Source: Lachnospiraceae bacterium | Lineage (GTDB): Bacteria > Bacillota > Clostridia > Lachnospirales > Lachnospiraceae | Direction: 5' to 3' | Assembly: GCA_024694965.1 (NCBI GenBank) | Contig: JAILJC010000212.1 | Coordinates: 1 to 64,000 of the forward strand | DNA: 64,000 bases | Part shown: one piece after another, positions 33,985 through 43,641 of the stretch | Numbering within the stretch: position 1 is the first letter of the stretch | Layout: each line of letters opens with the position of its first letter | Translations under genes and position numbers: made by a program | Notes under the pieces: generated by a model | Database searches by the model: none | Seen by the model: only the letters and a program-made list of their open reading frames with translations | What the model was told of the DNA's origin: nothing

Positions 33985-34881
33985 CTACTCCGATATCGCC
34001 GAACCGATAAGCTGCTCCGCGATCCTTTCAAAATCATTCGCCGTGTAATATTCAATTTCGATCTTGCCCTTTTTGTTGTCCTTAGGTTTGATGGACACTT
34101 TGGTGCCGAGGGCGTTCTTTATCTTTTCTTCAAAATCCCTGTATATGAATTCATTGTCGAGCTTGACCTCGGGTTTTACCTTCGGAGTTTTTCCGAGTGA
34201 CTTGATAAGCCTCTCAACTTCGCGCACCGACATGTTCTGATCGAAAACCTGCTGCGCAATGTTATACTGCTGCTCCTTATCTTCTATAGCAAGCAATGCC
34301 CTTGCATGTCCCTGCGTCAGCATCTCGTTTATGAGCATCTGCTGGACTTCGTCGCACAGGTTCAAAAGGCGCATTGAATTGGTGATGGTCGTCCTGCTTT
34401 TTGATACTATCTCGGCAACTTCATCCTGCTTAAGATCATATTTTTCAAGCAGGGTCTTATAAGCCATCGCTTCTTCTATCGGGTTAAGGTCTTCCCTCTG
34501 GATATTTTCGATAAGGGAAATCTCGGCCTTTTCCTGTTCGGTAAAGCTTCTTATAAGAACGGGCACTTCCTTAAGGCCCGCCTTCATTGCCGCACGCCAC
34601 CTTCGTTCACCGGCAACTATCTCGTAATGATCTTTCTCCGCCTGGACTATTATGGGTTCTATGATCCCGTATTTTTTAATGGAATCTGCAAGCTCCTGAA
34701 GCTTGTCCTCATTGAAGTTTTTCCTCGGCTGGTCTTTCCTGGGTTCGATCTTTGATATCTTAACCATCTCATCCGGAGCGGATGTCTTCTTATTTACATC
34801 GATCTCGGGTTTTACATCGAGTTCGTCAAGCGGGATGAGAGCACCCAGGCCCTTTCCCAAACCCTTTGATTTTGCTGCCAT
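33985..34881 (-). CDS. parB: Chromosome-partitioning protein ParB (Spo0J)
   Basis: A 298-residue CTP-dependent clamp that loads at parS and organises the origin region. It has GERRWRAAMKAG (CTP-binding GERR motif), the adjacent ENIQREDLNPIEEA box and a helix-turn-helix (LKQDEVAEIVSKSRTTITNSMRLL) for parS binding, then a C-terminal dimerisation domain. It lies 13 bases after parA with its own ribosome-binding site. Two perfect parS sites lie about 0.95 kb upstream. Confidence 0.97.
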   Translation of the reverse strand: MAAKSKGLGKGLGALIPLDELDVKPEIDVNKKTSAPDEMVKISKIEPRKDQPRKNFNEDKLQELADSIKKYGIIEPIIVQAEKDHYEIVAGERRWRAAMKAGLKEVPVLIRSFTEQEKAEISLIENIQREDLNPIEEAMAYKTLLEKYDLKQDEVAEIVSKSRTTITNSMRLLNLCDEVQQMLINEMLTQGHARALLAIEDKEQQYNIAQQVFDQNMSVREVERLIKSLGKTPKVKPEVKLDNEFIYRDFEEKIKNALGTKVSIKPKDNKKGKIEIEYYTANDFERIAEQLIGSAISE

Positions 34882-34894
34882 ATATCTTCTCCTT

Positions 34895-35671
34895 TTAACA
34901 GAATTTGTCGTGAGCTATAAACTCGGCTGCGAGTTCCGCATACTTTTCCGCGCCGACGGATTTTGCATCATACTGATCGATTGGCTGCCCATGGCTGGGT
35001 GCCTCTGCCAAACGTATGTTCCTGGGTATTACGGTATCATAAACATAATAGCTTACATTATCCTTAACATTATCTACCACCTGCTGGGACAGGTTGGTCC
35101 TGGAATCATACATCGTAAATACTATACCGTTGACTTCAAGGTTGGGATTGATCCTGTTCTTTACCATGTTTATAGTCTTGACCAGCTGGCTTAATCCTTC
35201 GAGTGCATAGTACTCACACTGGATAGGTACAAGGATAGAATCCGCGGTTGTCATGGAATTGACCGTTAGTATATTAAGGGACGGAAGACAGTCAATGATG
35301 ATGAAGTCATACTTGTCCCTTATCCAGTCAACCTCCTTCTTAAGAATCATCCAGTTTTTTTCTATTCCGATGAGCTCGATCTCGGCTCCGGCCAGATCAG
35401 CATTCGCGGGAATGACCGAAAGGTTCTTAACGACATCCTTAATGATGCAGTCATTGATATCCTCCGCCTCACCGATCATGAGCTGATAAATGGTATTTAA
35501 GTTTTCCTGATTCTTATCGATACCGAATCCGCTGGTTGCATTTCCCTGAGGATCGCAATCTATAAGGAGCACCTTTCTTCCTTTTTTCGCCAAAGCAGAC
35601 GATAAGTTGATAGCGGTAGTGGTCTTACCGACACCGCCCTTTTGGTTAGCTATTGCAACTACTCTTCCCAT
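34895..35671 (-). CDS. parA: Chromosome-partitioning ATPase ParA (Soj)
   Basis: A 258-residue deviant-Walker ATPase with AIANQKGGVGKTTTAINLS (Walker A with the signature Lys), DCDPQGNATSGFG and IIIDCLPSLNILT (Walker B). With ParB and parS it moves origins apart and in Firmicutes also influences DnaA. There is a GGAG-like ribosome-binding site, and the parS pair lies just upstream. Confidence 0.97.
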   Translation of the reverse strand: MGRVVAIANQKGGVGKTTTAINLSSALAKKGRKVLLIDCDPQGNATSGFGIDKNQENLNTIYQLMIGEAEDINDCIIKDVVKNLSVIPANADLAGAEIELIGIEKNWMILKKEVDWIRDKYDFIIIDCLPSLNILTVNSMTTADSILVPIQCEYYALEGLSQLVKTINMVKNRINPNLEVNGIVFTMYDSRTNLSQQVVDNVKDNVSYYVYDTVIPRNIRLAEAPSHGQPIDQYDAKSVGAEKYAELAAEFIAHDKFC

Positions 35672-35822
35672 AATTCTCCTCTTCTGATATTTTTAGTAAG
35701 TCATTGTATTAGTATAGACCATAGAAAGTTTATTTTCAATGACATAAATGAGACGATTTGTTTCACGATTTGATGGTACGATGATGTTTCACAGTATCAA
35801 AACACAATATATGGATCATCGA

Positions 35823-35838
35823 TGTTTCACGTGAAACA
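35823..35838. promoter_or_regulatory. parS site 1
   Basis: Perfect 16-bp palindromic parS TGTTTCACGTGAAACA, the ParB-binding sequence conserved from Bacillus to Clostridia. Two half-like sites (TTGTTTCACG near 35758, ATGTTTCACA near 35784) lie upstream. Confidence 0.96.
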
Positions 35839-35870
35839 TCATATTGTGTTTTACAAATTCAAACACTGAA

Positions 35871-35886
35871 TGTTTCACGTGAAACA
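35871..35886. promoter_or_regulatory. parS site 2
   Basis: A second perfect TGTTTCACGTGAAACA, 48 bases from the first (centre to centre), ending 12 bases before the stop of the coiled-coil gene. Confidence 0.96.
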
Positions 35887-35897
35887 TGATTGATTTA

Positions 35898-36476
35898 TTA
35901 CTTCAATGCATCCATTATCTTCTTCAGTTGACGCTTTATACTTTTGATCTCGTTCTTTGCACGATCACTGTCATTGTCAAAAATCTTCAGACACATGTCC
36001 AGTTTATGGGATATACCTGACAGCTTTTCCCTTATTTCATCATAGTCATAATTAAGACTAAGGTTGTAAACTACATCCTCATTCATATGTTCATTTACAA
36101 ACTTTTCCGATTCTTCAACAGCCCTTACTGCAGGATCGTCGCTTTCATTTTCTTTTATAACCAGAGGCCTGAGTTTATTACAATAATCATTATAATAGGT
36201 ATACTTCTCCCGGTACTCCTCGATCATTATCTCAAGCTCTTCCTGTTTTATCTCAAGATCCTCAAGTGAATCAACCTTCCGTTTATCTATTTCCCTTGGA
36301 GAAAACAGCTTTGATTCATCCTCTGTTTTTTCGCTGTATTCGATCTTCCTTCTGATTATTTCCTTTTCGGTTTCGTAATTATCGATCTCGATCTTATACT
36401 CATTCCGCTTTTTCAAAAAGTCATCGAACAGTTCTTTTAAAACCGATTCGGCTTCCGGCCTGCTGTCTTTTTTCAA
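35898..36476 (-). CDS. Uncharacterised coiled-coil protein between parA and rsmG
   Basis: A 192-residue, very charged protein predicted almost wholly helical, with long coiled coils (for example residues 15-55 and 65-105, and a basic final helix). Its start is TTG at 36476, overlapping the rsmG stop as TTGA and supported by AAGGTGG 6 bases upstream. I recognise no family; the coiled coils recall DegS-type sensor N-termini but no kinase domain follows. Its place between rsmG and the parS/parA locus suggests, weakly, a role at the origin. Confidence 0.75.
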   Translation of the reverse strand: MKKDSRPEAESVLKELFDDFLKKRNEYKIEIDNYETEKEIIRRKIEYSEKTEDESKLFSPREIDKRKVDSLEDLEIKQEELEIMIEEYREKYTYYNDYCNKLRPLVIKENESDDPAVRAVEESEKFVNEHMNEDVVYNLSLNYDYDEIREKLSGISHKLDMCLKIFDNDSDRAKNEIKSIKRQLKKIMDALK

Positions 36477-37213
36477 GATAATACCACCTTTCTCCCAAGC
36501 GGATTCTTTATAGGGACACCCGCTTTTCTCGGATATTTTTTATCTACCCTACCCATGCTTTTTACGATCACAAACTTCCTTACTATATCGCTGTGAGGCA
36601 GGATCTCTTCCTTAACAGAAACGATCTTTGAATTTAAAAGCTTTATCGCCGCTTTCGATTCATTTATCTCTTCTTCCGATTTGTCGGATTTATAAGATAT
36701 GAAGCTGCCGCCGGGTTTTAAAAACGGAATACAATACTCACTTAATGTACTTAGGTTAGCAACCGCCCTTGAAACAGAATAATCAAAATTTTCCCTGAAT
36801 TTCGTTTCACGTGCAACATCTTCGGCACGCCCGTGCAGACATATTACATTTTCAAGTCCCAAAACCGAAACGGTTTCCTCAAGAAACCTGACTCTTTTGT
36901 TAAGTGAATCCAGCAATACCATCCTGCAATCCGGATTTAAGATCTTTAAAGGAATACCGGGAAAACCCGCTCCGGTCCCGACATCGATAATCGATACATC
37001 TTTATCTGCATCAATGAACTTACATATAAGTACACTGTCAACAAAATGTTTGATGATTACTTCATCAAGCTCGGTTATCGCCGTAAGGTTCATCCGCAAA
37101 TTCCAATCGATAAGAAGATCATAATATGCCTTAAACATTTCTATCTGCTTTTCATCATATTCTATTTTTAGTTCATTAAGTGAGTCCCTTAACAGGTCGT
37201 AACCGTCATTCAT
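36473..37213 (-). CDS. rsmG: 16S rRNA (guanine-N7-)-methyltransferase
   Basis: Methylates G527 of 16S rRNA with S-adenosylmethionine. Motifs: [19 protein letters not shown] at the N-terminus, the SAM loop [30 protein letters not shown], and the basic C-terminus with [13 protein letters not shown]. Starts at the ATG at 37213 (a TTG precedes it) and overlaps the mnmG end. The gene contains a 14/16 parS-like sequence at 36803-36818. Confidence 0.96.
   Translation of the reverse strand: MNDGYDLLRDSLNELKIEYDEKQIEMFKAYYDLLIDWNLRMNLTAITELDEVIIKHFVDSVLICKFIDADKDVSIIDVGTGAGFPGIPLKILNPDCRMVLLDSLNKRVRFLEETVSVLGLENVICLHGRAEDVARETKFRENFDYSVSRAVANLSTLSEYCIPFLKPGGSFISYKSDKSEEEINESKAAIKLLNSKIVSVKEEILPHSDIVRKFVIVKSMGRVDKKYPRKAGVPIKNPLGRKVVLS
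36803..36818. promoter_or_regulatory. parS-like site inside rsmG
   Basis: CGTTTCACGTGCAACA matches the parS consensus at 14 of 16 positions, keeping the central TTTCACGTG core. Secondary parS sites inside coding genes near the origin are known in Bacillus. Confidence 0.6.
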
Positions 37214-39086
37214 CAATGTCCTGTCTTCCCTTAAGATAAACCAGCAGTACCGATATATCGGCAGGACTTACTCCGGATATCCTCGATGCCTGGCCGATCG
37301 AAACAGGATTGTAGGCAATGAGCTTCTGCCTTGCTTCATTCCTTAATCCGCTGACTTTTTCATAATCGAAGTCTTCCGGGATCTTCTTCTTTTCAAGCTT
37401 CTTAAATCCTTCAACCTGCTTTATCTGTTTTTCTATATATCCCGCATACTTTATATTTATATTAACCTGTTCCTTTACATCATCATCAAGTTCAGTCCTG
37501 TTATCATCGATCGGCGCTATCATATAATAATCAAGCTCCGGCCTGCTTATAAGTTCAAACAATGAACTTCCCGATTTAAGTTCCGTACTTCCCATTGAAT
37601 TAAGAAAATCTGAAACTCTTTTCGAGGACCCTACATATGTATTCTTAAGACGGTCAATTTCTTCATCGATAAGTTCCTGCTTCCTGACCGTTTTTTCGTA
37701 TTCTTCTTTTGAAACAAGACCGACCTTATATCCTGTTTCCCTAAGCCTTAAGTCGGCATTATCCTGTCTTAATAAAAGACGGTACTCAGCACGCGAAGTC
37801 ATCATCCTATAAGGTTCATGATTTTCCTTGGTTACAAGATCATCGATCAACACACCTATATATGCCTGCGAACGATCCAGAGTTATTTTCTCTTTTCCGA
37901 GCACCGACATCGCAGCATTGATACCTGCGATTATTCCCTGGGCAGCTGCTTCCTCATAACCTGAGCTTCCGTTAAACTGCCCGCCCGCAAACAGATTCTT
38001 TATTTTTTTAAACTCAAGAGTAGGATAGAGTTGTACAGGATTTATGCAGTCGTATTCAATTGCATAGGCATTCCTTACTATCTTACAGTTTTCAAGTCCC
38101 GGAACAGTCCTGTACATCTTAAGCTGAACATCTTCCGGAAGAGAAGATGACATGCCTCCTATATAAACCTCATTTGTTGACAGTCCCTCCGGTTCCACGA
38201 ATATCTGATGCTTATCCTTATCGGCAAACCTTACTACCTTATCCTCAATTGACGGACAGTATCTCGGCCCGGTACCTTCGATAACACCTGCATATAAGGG
38301 AGACCTGTCAAGGTTGTTCCTTATTATCTCGTGTGTTTTTTCATTGGTATAAGTAAGGTAGCATTTTACCTGTTCTTTTTGTATGCTGTCAGGATTCGTT
38401 GAAAACGAAAACGGGACTATCCTTTCATCGCCGAGCTGCTCGATCATTTTTGAATAATCAACTGTACGTCCGTCCATCCTCGCCGGTGTTCCCGTTTTAA
38501 AACGGACAAGTTCTATCCCCGCTTTTTCAAGCGACTGCGTCAGATGGTTGGCAGCCTGCAATCCGTTTGGTCCGGTATTTGTTATAGCTTCACCGCACAA
38601 ACACCTTGCCCTTAAATATGTTCCGGTACAAAGTACAACCGCCTTGGCATGATAAACACCGCCGGTACATATCTTTACGCCTTCGACCATGTTATCCTTT
38701 AGTATCAATTCTGATACCTCGGCCTGTTTTATCGTAAGGTGCTCCTGATTCTCAAGTACCTGCCTCATCGATCTTGAGTACTCGGCTTTATCCGCCTGCG
38801 CACGCAATGAATGTACCGCCGGACCCTTACTCTTATTAAGCATCTTTGACTGGATAAAAGTCTTATCGATATTTTTACCCATTTCACCGCCAAGGGCATC
38901 AACTTCCCTTACGAGATGTCCTTTTGAACTTCCTCCCACATTGGGATTGCAGGGCATAAGTGCAATACTGTTAACGCTTACCGTAAATACAATTGTTTCA
39001 AGGTTGAGCCGCGCACATGCAAGGGCTGCTTCACAACCCGCATGACCTGCTCCGACTACAACAACATCATAATACTCTTCAAACAT
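37206..39086 (-). CDS. mnmG: tRNA uridine-5-carboxymethylaminomethyl modification enzyme MnmG
   Basis: A 626-residue FAD protein (GidA) that with MnmE modifies U34 of tRNAs. The N-terminal FAD loop [15 protein letters not shown] is intact, as are the family stretches [33 protein letters not shown] and [17 protein letters not shown]. The C-terminal helical domain binds tRNA and MnmE. It overlaps rsmG by a few bases, the usual mnmG-rsmG pairing near the origin. Confidence 0.97.
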   Translation of the reverse strand: MFEEYYDVVVVGAGHAGCEAALACARLNLETIVFTVSVNSIALMPCNPNVGGSSKGHLVREVDALGGEMGKNIDKTFIQSKMLNKSKGPAVHSLRAQADKAEYSRSMRQVLENQEHLTIKQAEVSELILKDNMVEGVKICTGGVYHAKAVVLCTGTYLRARCLCGEAITNTGPNGLQAANHLTQSLEKAGIELVRFKTGTPARMDGRTVDYSKMIEQLGDERIVPFSFSTNPDSIQKEQVKCYLTYTNEKTHEIIRNNLDRSPLYAGVIEGTGPRYCPSIEDKVVRFADKDKHQIFVEPEGLSTNEVYIGGMSSSLPEDVQLKMYRTVPGLENCKIVRNAYAIEYDCINPVQLYPTLEFKKIKNLFAGGQFNGSSGYEEAAAQGIIAGINAAMSVLGKEKITLDRSQAYIGVLIDDLVTKENHEPYRMMTSRAEYRLLLRQDNADLRLRETGYKVGLVSKEEYEKTVRKQELIDEEIDRLKNTYVGSSKRVSDFLNSMGSTELKSGSSLFELISRPELDYYMIAPIDDNRTELDDDVKEQVNINIKYAGYIEKQIKQVEGFKKLEKKKIPEDFDYEKVSGLRNEARQKLIAYNPVSIGQASRISGVSPADISVLLVYLKGRQDIDE

Positions 39087-39166
39087 TTTTACTTCCCGGA
39101 CATCAAAAATTTAATAACATCTTCGTGCGGCTAAAAACTTGAAAAAACAGGCAAAAATAAATTTAA

Positions 39167-39212
39167 AATAACATATTTGAATAACACATTTGGATAATGT
39201 GTGTTATTAAAT
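39167..39212. repeat. 13-bp-spaced AATAACA repeats and hairpin, mnmE-mnmG gap
   Basis: AATAACA occurs at 39167 and 39180, with GATAATG at 39193, a strict 13-base period in an AT-rich gap of 156 bases. The second copy also starts an imperfect hairpin (AATAACACAT with ATGTGTGTTATT). The same motif and period recur at 46596-46650. Confidence 0.45.
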
Positions 39213-39242
39213 AATCAAAGCAGCCCGCCTTTTCTGCATTGA

Positions 39243-40619
39243 TCATTTACCCATACAGAACTTTGAAAATATCTCATCAACTATATCATCACCTATCTGT
39301 TCACCGATCACGGCTCCCAGATATTCATATGCATTTTTAAGATCTATCGAAACAAAATCCTCCGGCATCATATCCCCGATCACTTTTTTAACTTCATCAA
39401 GACTCTTGATCGCATTATCAATAAGGAATAAATGTCTTTCATTTGTAATGATCACTTCATCGTTATATTCGAGCGATCCTTTTATAAACATCTCTTTGAT
39501 CTTATCCTTGAATTCATCAATGCCCGTTTCATCCTTCGCAGAAATAGACATTATACATTGCTGAGTTAGTTTTCTTACATCAGCTTCAGTTGTTTTCTGA
39601 TCCAGGTCGCTTTTATTTAAAAGGATCAGTGCCTGCTTGTCTTTTATGAAATCAAAGATCTTTATATCATCATTACTTATCTCTTCGGATGAATCAAGCA
39701 TCATTATTATAAGATCCGCATCCTTTGCAGATTCCATCGCCTTATCCACACCGATCTTTTCTATCACATCATCTGTATCACGTATTCCTGCCGTGTCAGT
39801 TACCTTAAGCGACAGTCCGTTTATCGTTATGTTCTGTTTAAGCGTATCTCTTGTCGTTCCGGCAATATCCGTCACTATCGCGGTATCTTCCCCGGTCAGT
39901 ATATTAAGCAGGGATGACTTTCCTACATTGGGCCTGCCTATTATAACCGTATTTATTCCCTCGGAAATTATCCTTCCTTCCTTAAACGACTTTTTAAGCT
40001 TAATAAGCTCATCATATATTTCATCGACAGTTCCCAAAAGACTGTCATAATATCCGTCAAGATCATAATGCTCCGGATCGTCCAGCGCCGATTCTATATA
40101 AGCTATCTCATATTTAATCTTATCTCTTAATGATACTATCTTCTCAGTCAGCTTTCCTGTCAGTTGTTTTATCGAATTACTTAAAGCATATTCATTTTCA
40201 GAATTAATAACATCTGTTACAGATTCTGCTTTGGAAAGATCGATCCTTCCGTTTAAAAAAGCTCTTTTAGTGAATTCACCGGGTTCTGCAAGTCTCGCCC
40301 CGTTATTTAATACTGTTATTAAAACCCTTCTCATCACAAGGTTTCCGCCATGACAGTTTATCTCAACAGTATCTTCCCTTGTATAACTCTTCGGTGCTTT
40401 AAGAGCTATAAGCAGCACTTCATCTATCGTTTCTTCACCGTCTTTTATAAATCCGTAATAAACCCTGTGAGAATCAAACGGATCCGGAACTTTTCCGGAA
40501 GGCATACAAAAAACACGGGATGCGATCTTAAAGGCATCCTCCCCGCATATACGTATTATACCTATCCCGGAATTGTTCATTCCTGTTGAAATTGCGGCTA
40601 TTGTATCGGAAATGTACAT
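39243..40619 (-). CDS. mnmE: tRNA modification GTPase MnmE
   Basis: A 458-residue GTPase (TrmE) that works with MnmG. The N-terminal formyl-THF-binding domain begins MYISDTIAAISTG, the G domain has GRPNVGKSSLLN (G1), DTAGI (G3) and LNKSDL (G4), and the C-terminus ends in the catalytic CMGK motif. The ATG at 40619 is preceded by GAGGTG; the longer reading is not supported. It follows the jag terminator, so it probably has its own promoter. Confidence 0.97.
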   Translation of the reverse strand: MYISDTIAAISTGMNNSGIGIIRICGEDAFKIASRVFCMPSGKVPDPFDSHRVYYGFIKDGEETIDEVLLIALKAPKSYTREDTVEINCHGGNLVMRRVLITVLNNGARLAEPGEFTKRAFLNGRIDLSKAESVTDVINSENEYALSNSIKQLTGKLTEKIVSLRDKIKYEIAYIESALDDPEHYDLDGYYDSLLGTVDEIYDELIKLKKSFKEGRIISEGINTVIIGRPNVGKSSLLNILTGEDTAIVTDIAGTTRDTLKQNITINGLSLKVTDTAGIRDTDDVIEKIGVDKAMESAKDADLIIMMLDSSEEISNDDIKIFDFIKDKQALILLNKSDLDQKTTEADVRKLTQQCIMSISAKDETGIDEFKDKIKEMFIKGSLEYNDEVIITNERHLFLIDNAIKSLDEVKKVIGDMMPEDFVSIDLKNAYEYLGAVIGEQIGDDIVDEIFSKFCMGK

Positions 40620-40642
40620 ATAACACCTCAAGTGAAAGACTA

Positions 40643-40680
40643 AAAAAGGCTCAAAATGCGCCAGCACCTTGAGCCTTTTT
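40643..40680 (-). terminator. Terminator after jag
   Basis: A 12-bp stem (40643-40654 with 40669-40680) with a 14-base loop and T-rich tail on the minus strand, directly after the jag stop. Confidence 0.85.
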
Positions 40681-40688
40681 CTATGATC

Positions 40689-41426
40689 TTATTTGTTTAA
40701 TGTTATAACAACTCTCCTGAAAGGCTCATCGCCTTCACTGTGTGTGCTAACATACTTATCATTCTGGAGTGCCGAATGTATCACCCTTCTCTCATAGGGA
40801 TTCATGGGCTCTAAGCTTACCGGCCTCTTTGTCCTCTTAACCTTATATGCAAGGTTCTTTGCAAGGTTTTCGAGCGTATCCTTCCTTCTCTTGCGGTAAT
40901 TCTCGGTATCAACCTTAACCCTTATATACTCATTGCTTCCCTTATTTACAACAAGGCTCGTAAGATACTGAAGAGAATCAAGTGTCTGGCCCCTCTTTCC
41001 TATAAGGACACCCATCTCATCACCCAATAACTCTATGTTCATGTCATTATTTATAAGCTCAACCTTAACATCAACCTTAAGGCCCATTGCATTGAATACT
41101 TTATCAAGGAATTCCTTGGGATCGTTATTCAGTACTATTTCACCGCTTTTTGCCTTATTTTCTTTAACGGTCTTTGCTTTTTCGGATTCTTCCTTCTTAA
41201 CTTCCTTTTCCTGTACTTCAGCCTTTTCTTCCCTTACCGGCTTTTCTTCGTTCTCACCTAAAGCCCTGGCCTTTATAACAGCAGCCTTTGTTCCTATTCC
41301 CAAAAATCCCGAAGATCCTTTTTCGATCACTTCATAATCAAGCCTGTCGCTTGTTACCGTAAATTTCTGACATGCTTCGGTTATGGCATCTTCAACTGTT
41401 TTGCCCGTAAACTCTTCATATTCCAT
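40689..41426 (-). CDS. jag: RNA-binding protein Jag (KhpB, KH-R3H)
   Basis: A 245-residue RNA-binding protein (also KhpB or SpoIIIJ-associated). It has the Jag N-terminal domain (GKTVEDAITEA, GSSGFLGIGTKAA), an acidic/Lys-rich linker, a KH domain (LLGDEMGVLIGKRGQTLDSL) and a C-terminal R3H domain (PMNPYERRVIHSAL, EGDEPFRRVVI). It is encoded 17 bases after yidC, the conserved arrangement, and takes part in small-RNA or cell-wall control in other Firmicutes. Confidence 0.96.
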   Translation of the reverse strand: MEYEEFTGKTVEDAITEACQKFTVTSDRLDYEVIEKGSSGFLGIGTKAAVIKARALGENEEKPVREEKAEVQEKEVKKEESEKAKTVKENKAKSGEIVLNNDPKEFLDKVFNAMGLKVDVKVELINNDMNIELLGDEMGVLIGKRGQTLDSLQYLTSLVVNKGSNEYIRVKVDTENYRKRRKDTLENLAKNLAYKVKRTKRPVSLEPMNPYERRVIHSALQNDKYVSTHSEGDEPFRRVVITLNK

Positions 41427-41443
41427 TACAATCGTCCTCCTGG

Positions 41444-42757
41444 TTATTTATTCTCGTTAAAATTCTTAACAAGGTTTGCCCTTGCAGCCAAACTTCCCGG
41501 CTTAGCACTTACATTATTAGCAGTTGATTCTTCTTTAACAGGGGCTTCATTCTTGTCAATATCATCATTGTTTACTATTGCCTTGGTGCTTAACTTCGCA
41601 TTGCTTACAAGACCTGAAGCTTCCCTCATCTGCTTCATCTTTTCAGTCTTCGCCTTTGCCTTGTCGGCATTTTTCTCAATTATCTCGTCCATATCCAATG
41701 AATCGAGATGCTTATTGATGGCAACCTGCTGTATACTCCTTACAACCGCACCGGCTATCCAGTAGATACCCATACCTACGGGAAGGCTGAAACAGAAGAA
41801 CATGGACATTATCGGCATCATGATATTCATTGATTTCATTGAAGCAGCCATTGTATCCTGCTGGCTGTTGCCGCCCTTGTTTGTTTCAGTCTGGGGCATG
41901 AGCTTTGTATTAAGCCACTGTGTAAGGGCAGACAAACCCGGAATAAGCAAAGCGCCTATTATAAGTCCGAAATGGTGCCCTGATATTCCTTCCTTAAAAT
42001 AATAGGAAGGTGAATTTGCAATATTAAGTCCCAAAAAGTTGTTGTACTTTTCAAAAATATCCAAAGCTCCCGTGTGCGAAGCATTTGTAATAAGATCCTT
42101 TAATTCCGGAAAATTACCGCTTGCAAAAATATTCTGCCACTCTGAAGTTGTAGCTTTGTTAAGTACATCAATAAAGGTATTTCTTATGTATTCCTTATCG
42201 CCGTTAATAAAAAGATCATTTGCAAACTGTTTTGAAAACCTTGTAACGGCAGCAAAGTTTTCCTTATTCTGGATAAATTCCTTACTTCCGCTGACTTCGA
42301 TAAATTTGTCCACAAAAGGGATAAATCCGTCTTTTACTTTTGTAACATAAGCAGGGATATTATCGATAACCCTGTAAAGTGCAAATAAAATGGGCATCTG
42401 AATGATAAGCTGTACGCAGCTTCCTGTCGGAGAAGTTCCGTACTTGGCATATACCGCCTTTGTTTCCTCATTCATCCGCATCATCGATTCATTATCTTTT
42501 TTTCCTTTATACTTTTCCTGTATAGCCTGAATCTCGGGATTCATCTTTGCGGAAAGCTTGGAAAACTTCTGCTGCTTAATCGTAAGAGGCATCAGTATAA
42601 GATAGATAACGATGGTGAACAGGATGATAGCAAGTCCCACATTCGGAATACCGATCTTATCAAGGGCGATGAATATACCATTCATCAGATAACCCAGGAT
42701 CTTTGCGATCGGACCCAATATGGCACCGCCGTATTGTGTAAGAATCACACTGTACAA
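41444..42757 (-). CDS. yidC: Membrane protein insertase YidC
   Basis: Inserts membrane proteins with or without SecYEG. The family core is clear: LMPLTIKQQKFSKLSAKMNPEIQ, GSCVQLIIQMPILFALYRVI, and the C-terminal FSLPVGMGIYWIAGAVVRSIQQ. At 437 residues it is much longer than the roughly 260-residue Bacillus proteins, because of a large extracytoplasmic insertion of about 120 residues between the second and third core helices plus a charged C-terminal tail. No lipobox is seen. Confidence 0.96.
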   Translation of the reverse strand: MYSVILTQYGGAILGPIAKILGYLMNGIFIALDKIGIPNVGLAIILFTIVIYLILMPLTIKQQKFSKLSAKMNPEIQAIQEKYKGKKDNESMMRMNEETKAVYAKYGTSPTGSCVQLIIQMPILFALYRVIDNIPAYVTKVKDGFIPFVDKFIEVSGSKEFIQNKENFAAVTRFSKQFANDLFINGDKEYIRNTFIDVLNKATTSEWQNIFASGNFPELKDLITNASHTGALDIFEKYNNFLGLNIANSPSYYFKEGISGHHFGLIIGALLIPGLSALTQWLNTKLMPQTETNKGGNSQQDTMAASMKSMNIMMPIMSMFFCFSLPVGMGIYWIAGAVVRSIQQVAINKHLDSLDMDEIIEKNADKAKAKTEKMKQMREASGLVSNAKLSTKAIVNNDDIDKNEAPVKEESTANNVSAKPGSLAARANLVKNFNENK

Positions 42758-42780
42758 TTATGCTTCCTCCTTACCTGGTT

Positions 42781-42990
42781 TTAAGGAACAGGATCATATC
42801 CGCCTTTTGAAAAGGGATTACATCTTAATATTCTCCAAACAGCGAGCAGACTTCCTTTTAAGGCTCCGTATTTTTCTATTGCTTCCAAACCGTATTGGGA
42901 ACATGAAGGAATATAAGGACATTTAGTCCTCTTAAGACATGAAATATATTTTTGATAAAACCTGATCAAATATATTAGCAATTTCTTCAT
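42781..42990 (-). CDS. yidD: Membrane protein insertion efficiency factor YidD
   Basis: A 69-residue protein with the typical [29 protein letters not shown] and [17 protein letters not shown]. It aids YidC-dependent insertion at the inner face of the membrane. It has its usual place between rnpA and yidC. Confidence 0.96.
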   Translation of the reverse strand: MKKLLIYLIRFYQKYISCLKRTKCPYIPSCSQYGLEAIEKYGALKGSLLAVWRILRCNPFSKGGYDPVP

Positions 42991-43020
42991 ATCTATGCAA
43001 AATGATCTTATTATTAAAGA

Positions 43021-43365
43021 TCAAAAACCTTCATTATAAACCTTATGAAGCTTTAAAAGATGCAGCAATGCCGATTCTACATATTTGAAACTTAAATCAG
43101 CCGCACCACTGCGGGCTATGACTACAATGTCCAAACCACTATTGAACATTTTTTCGTGCAGTCTGTAGCTTTCCTTGATCAATCTTTTTATCCTATGCCG
43201 CTCAACACTGTTTCCGGTCTTTTTACTGACCGATACACCGATCCTGTTGTATTCTTTACCGTTTTCCAATACATAAACTACAAAATATCTGTTAGCTTTC
43301 GACTTTCCTTTTGAATATACGTTTTTAAAATCTGTATTTTTCTTTAAGGAATCTGTAAAAATCAT
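43021..43365 (-). CDS. rnpA: Ribonuclease P protein component
   Basis: The 114-residue basic subunit of RNase P, which matures tRNA 5' ends. Family elements: FKNVYSKGKSKANRYFVVYV, NRIGVSVSKKTGNSVERHRIKRLIKESYR (basic RNA-binding helix) and IVVIARSGAADLSF. It lies between rpmH and yidD as usual. Confidence 0.95.
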   Translation of the reverse strand: MIFTDSLKKNTDFKNVYSKGKSKANRYFVVYVLENGKEYNRIGVSVSKKTGNSVERHRIKRLIKESYRLHEKMFNSGLDIVVIARSGAADLSFKYVESALLHLLKLHKVYNEGF

Positions 43366-43417
43366 TCAACACTACCGTTAAAACATCAAAAAGAGAAATA
43401 GACCACATTTCTGCGGT

Positions 43418-43552
43418 CTATGCTGATAATCTTTTTCTTCCTTTTAATCTTCTGGAAGCTAAAACTTTTCTTCCGCCCGGAGTACTCATTCTACTTCTGA
43501 AACCATGAACCTTGGCTCTCTGCCTTTTCTTAGGTTGAAATGTCATTTTCAT
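43418..43552 (-). CDS. rpmH: 50S ribosomal protein L34
   Basis: A 44-residue protein found by reading the minus strand: begins [18 protein letters not shown], then [22 protein letters not shown], ending LSA. It is typical of L34. AAGGAGGTG precedes the ATG. It is the first gene of the rpmH-rnpA-yidD-yidC-jag operon, and a good promoter lies 60-90 bases upstream. Confidence 0.98.
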   Translation of the reverse strand: MKMTFQPKKRQRAKVHGFRSRMSTPGGRKVLASRRLKGRKRLSA

Positions 43553-43612
43553 GATCAGGCCACCTCCTTCTATGTAAAATAATGAAATATGCTATTGGAA
43601 AACATCGTTACA

Positions 43613-43641
43613 ATTATATTAGAAACGAAATATCCAGTCAA
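43613..43641 (-). promoter_or_regulatory. Sigma-A promoter of rpmH operon
   Basis: On the minus strand TTGACT (43641-43636), 17-base spacer, TATAAT (43618-43613); transcription would begin near 43606. Confidence 0.88.
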
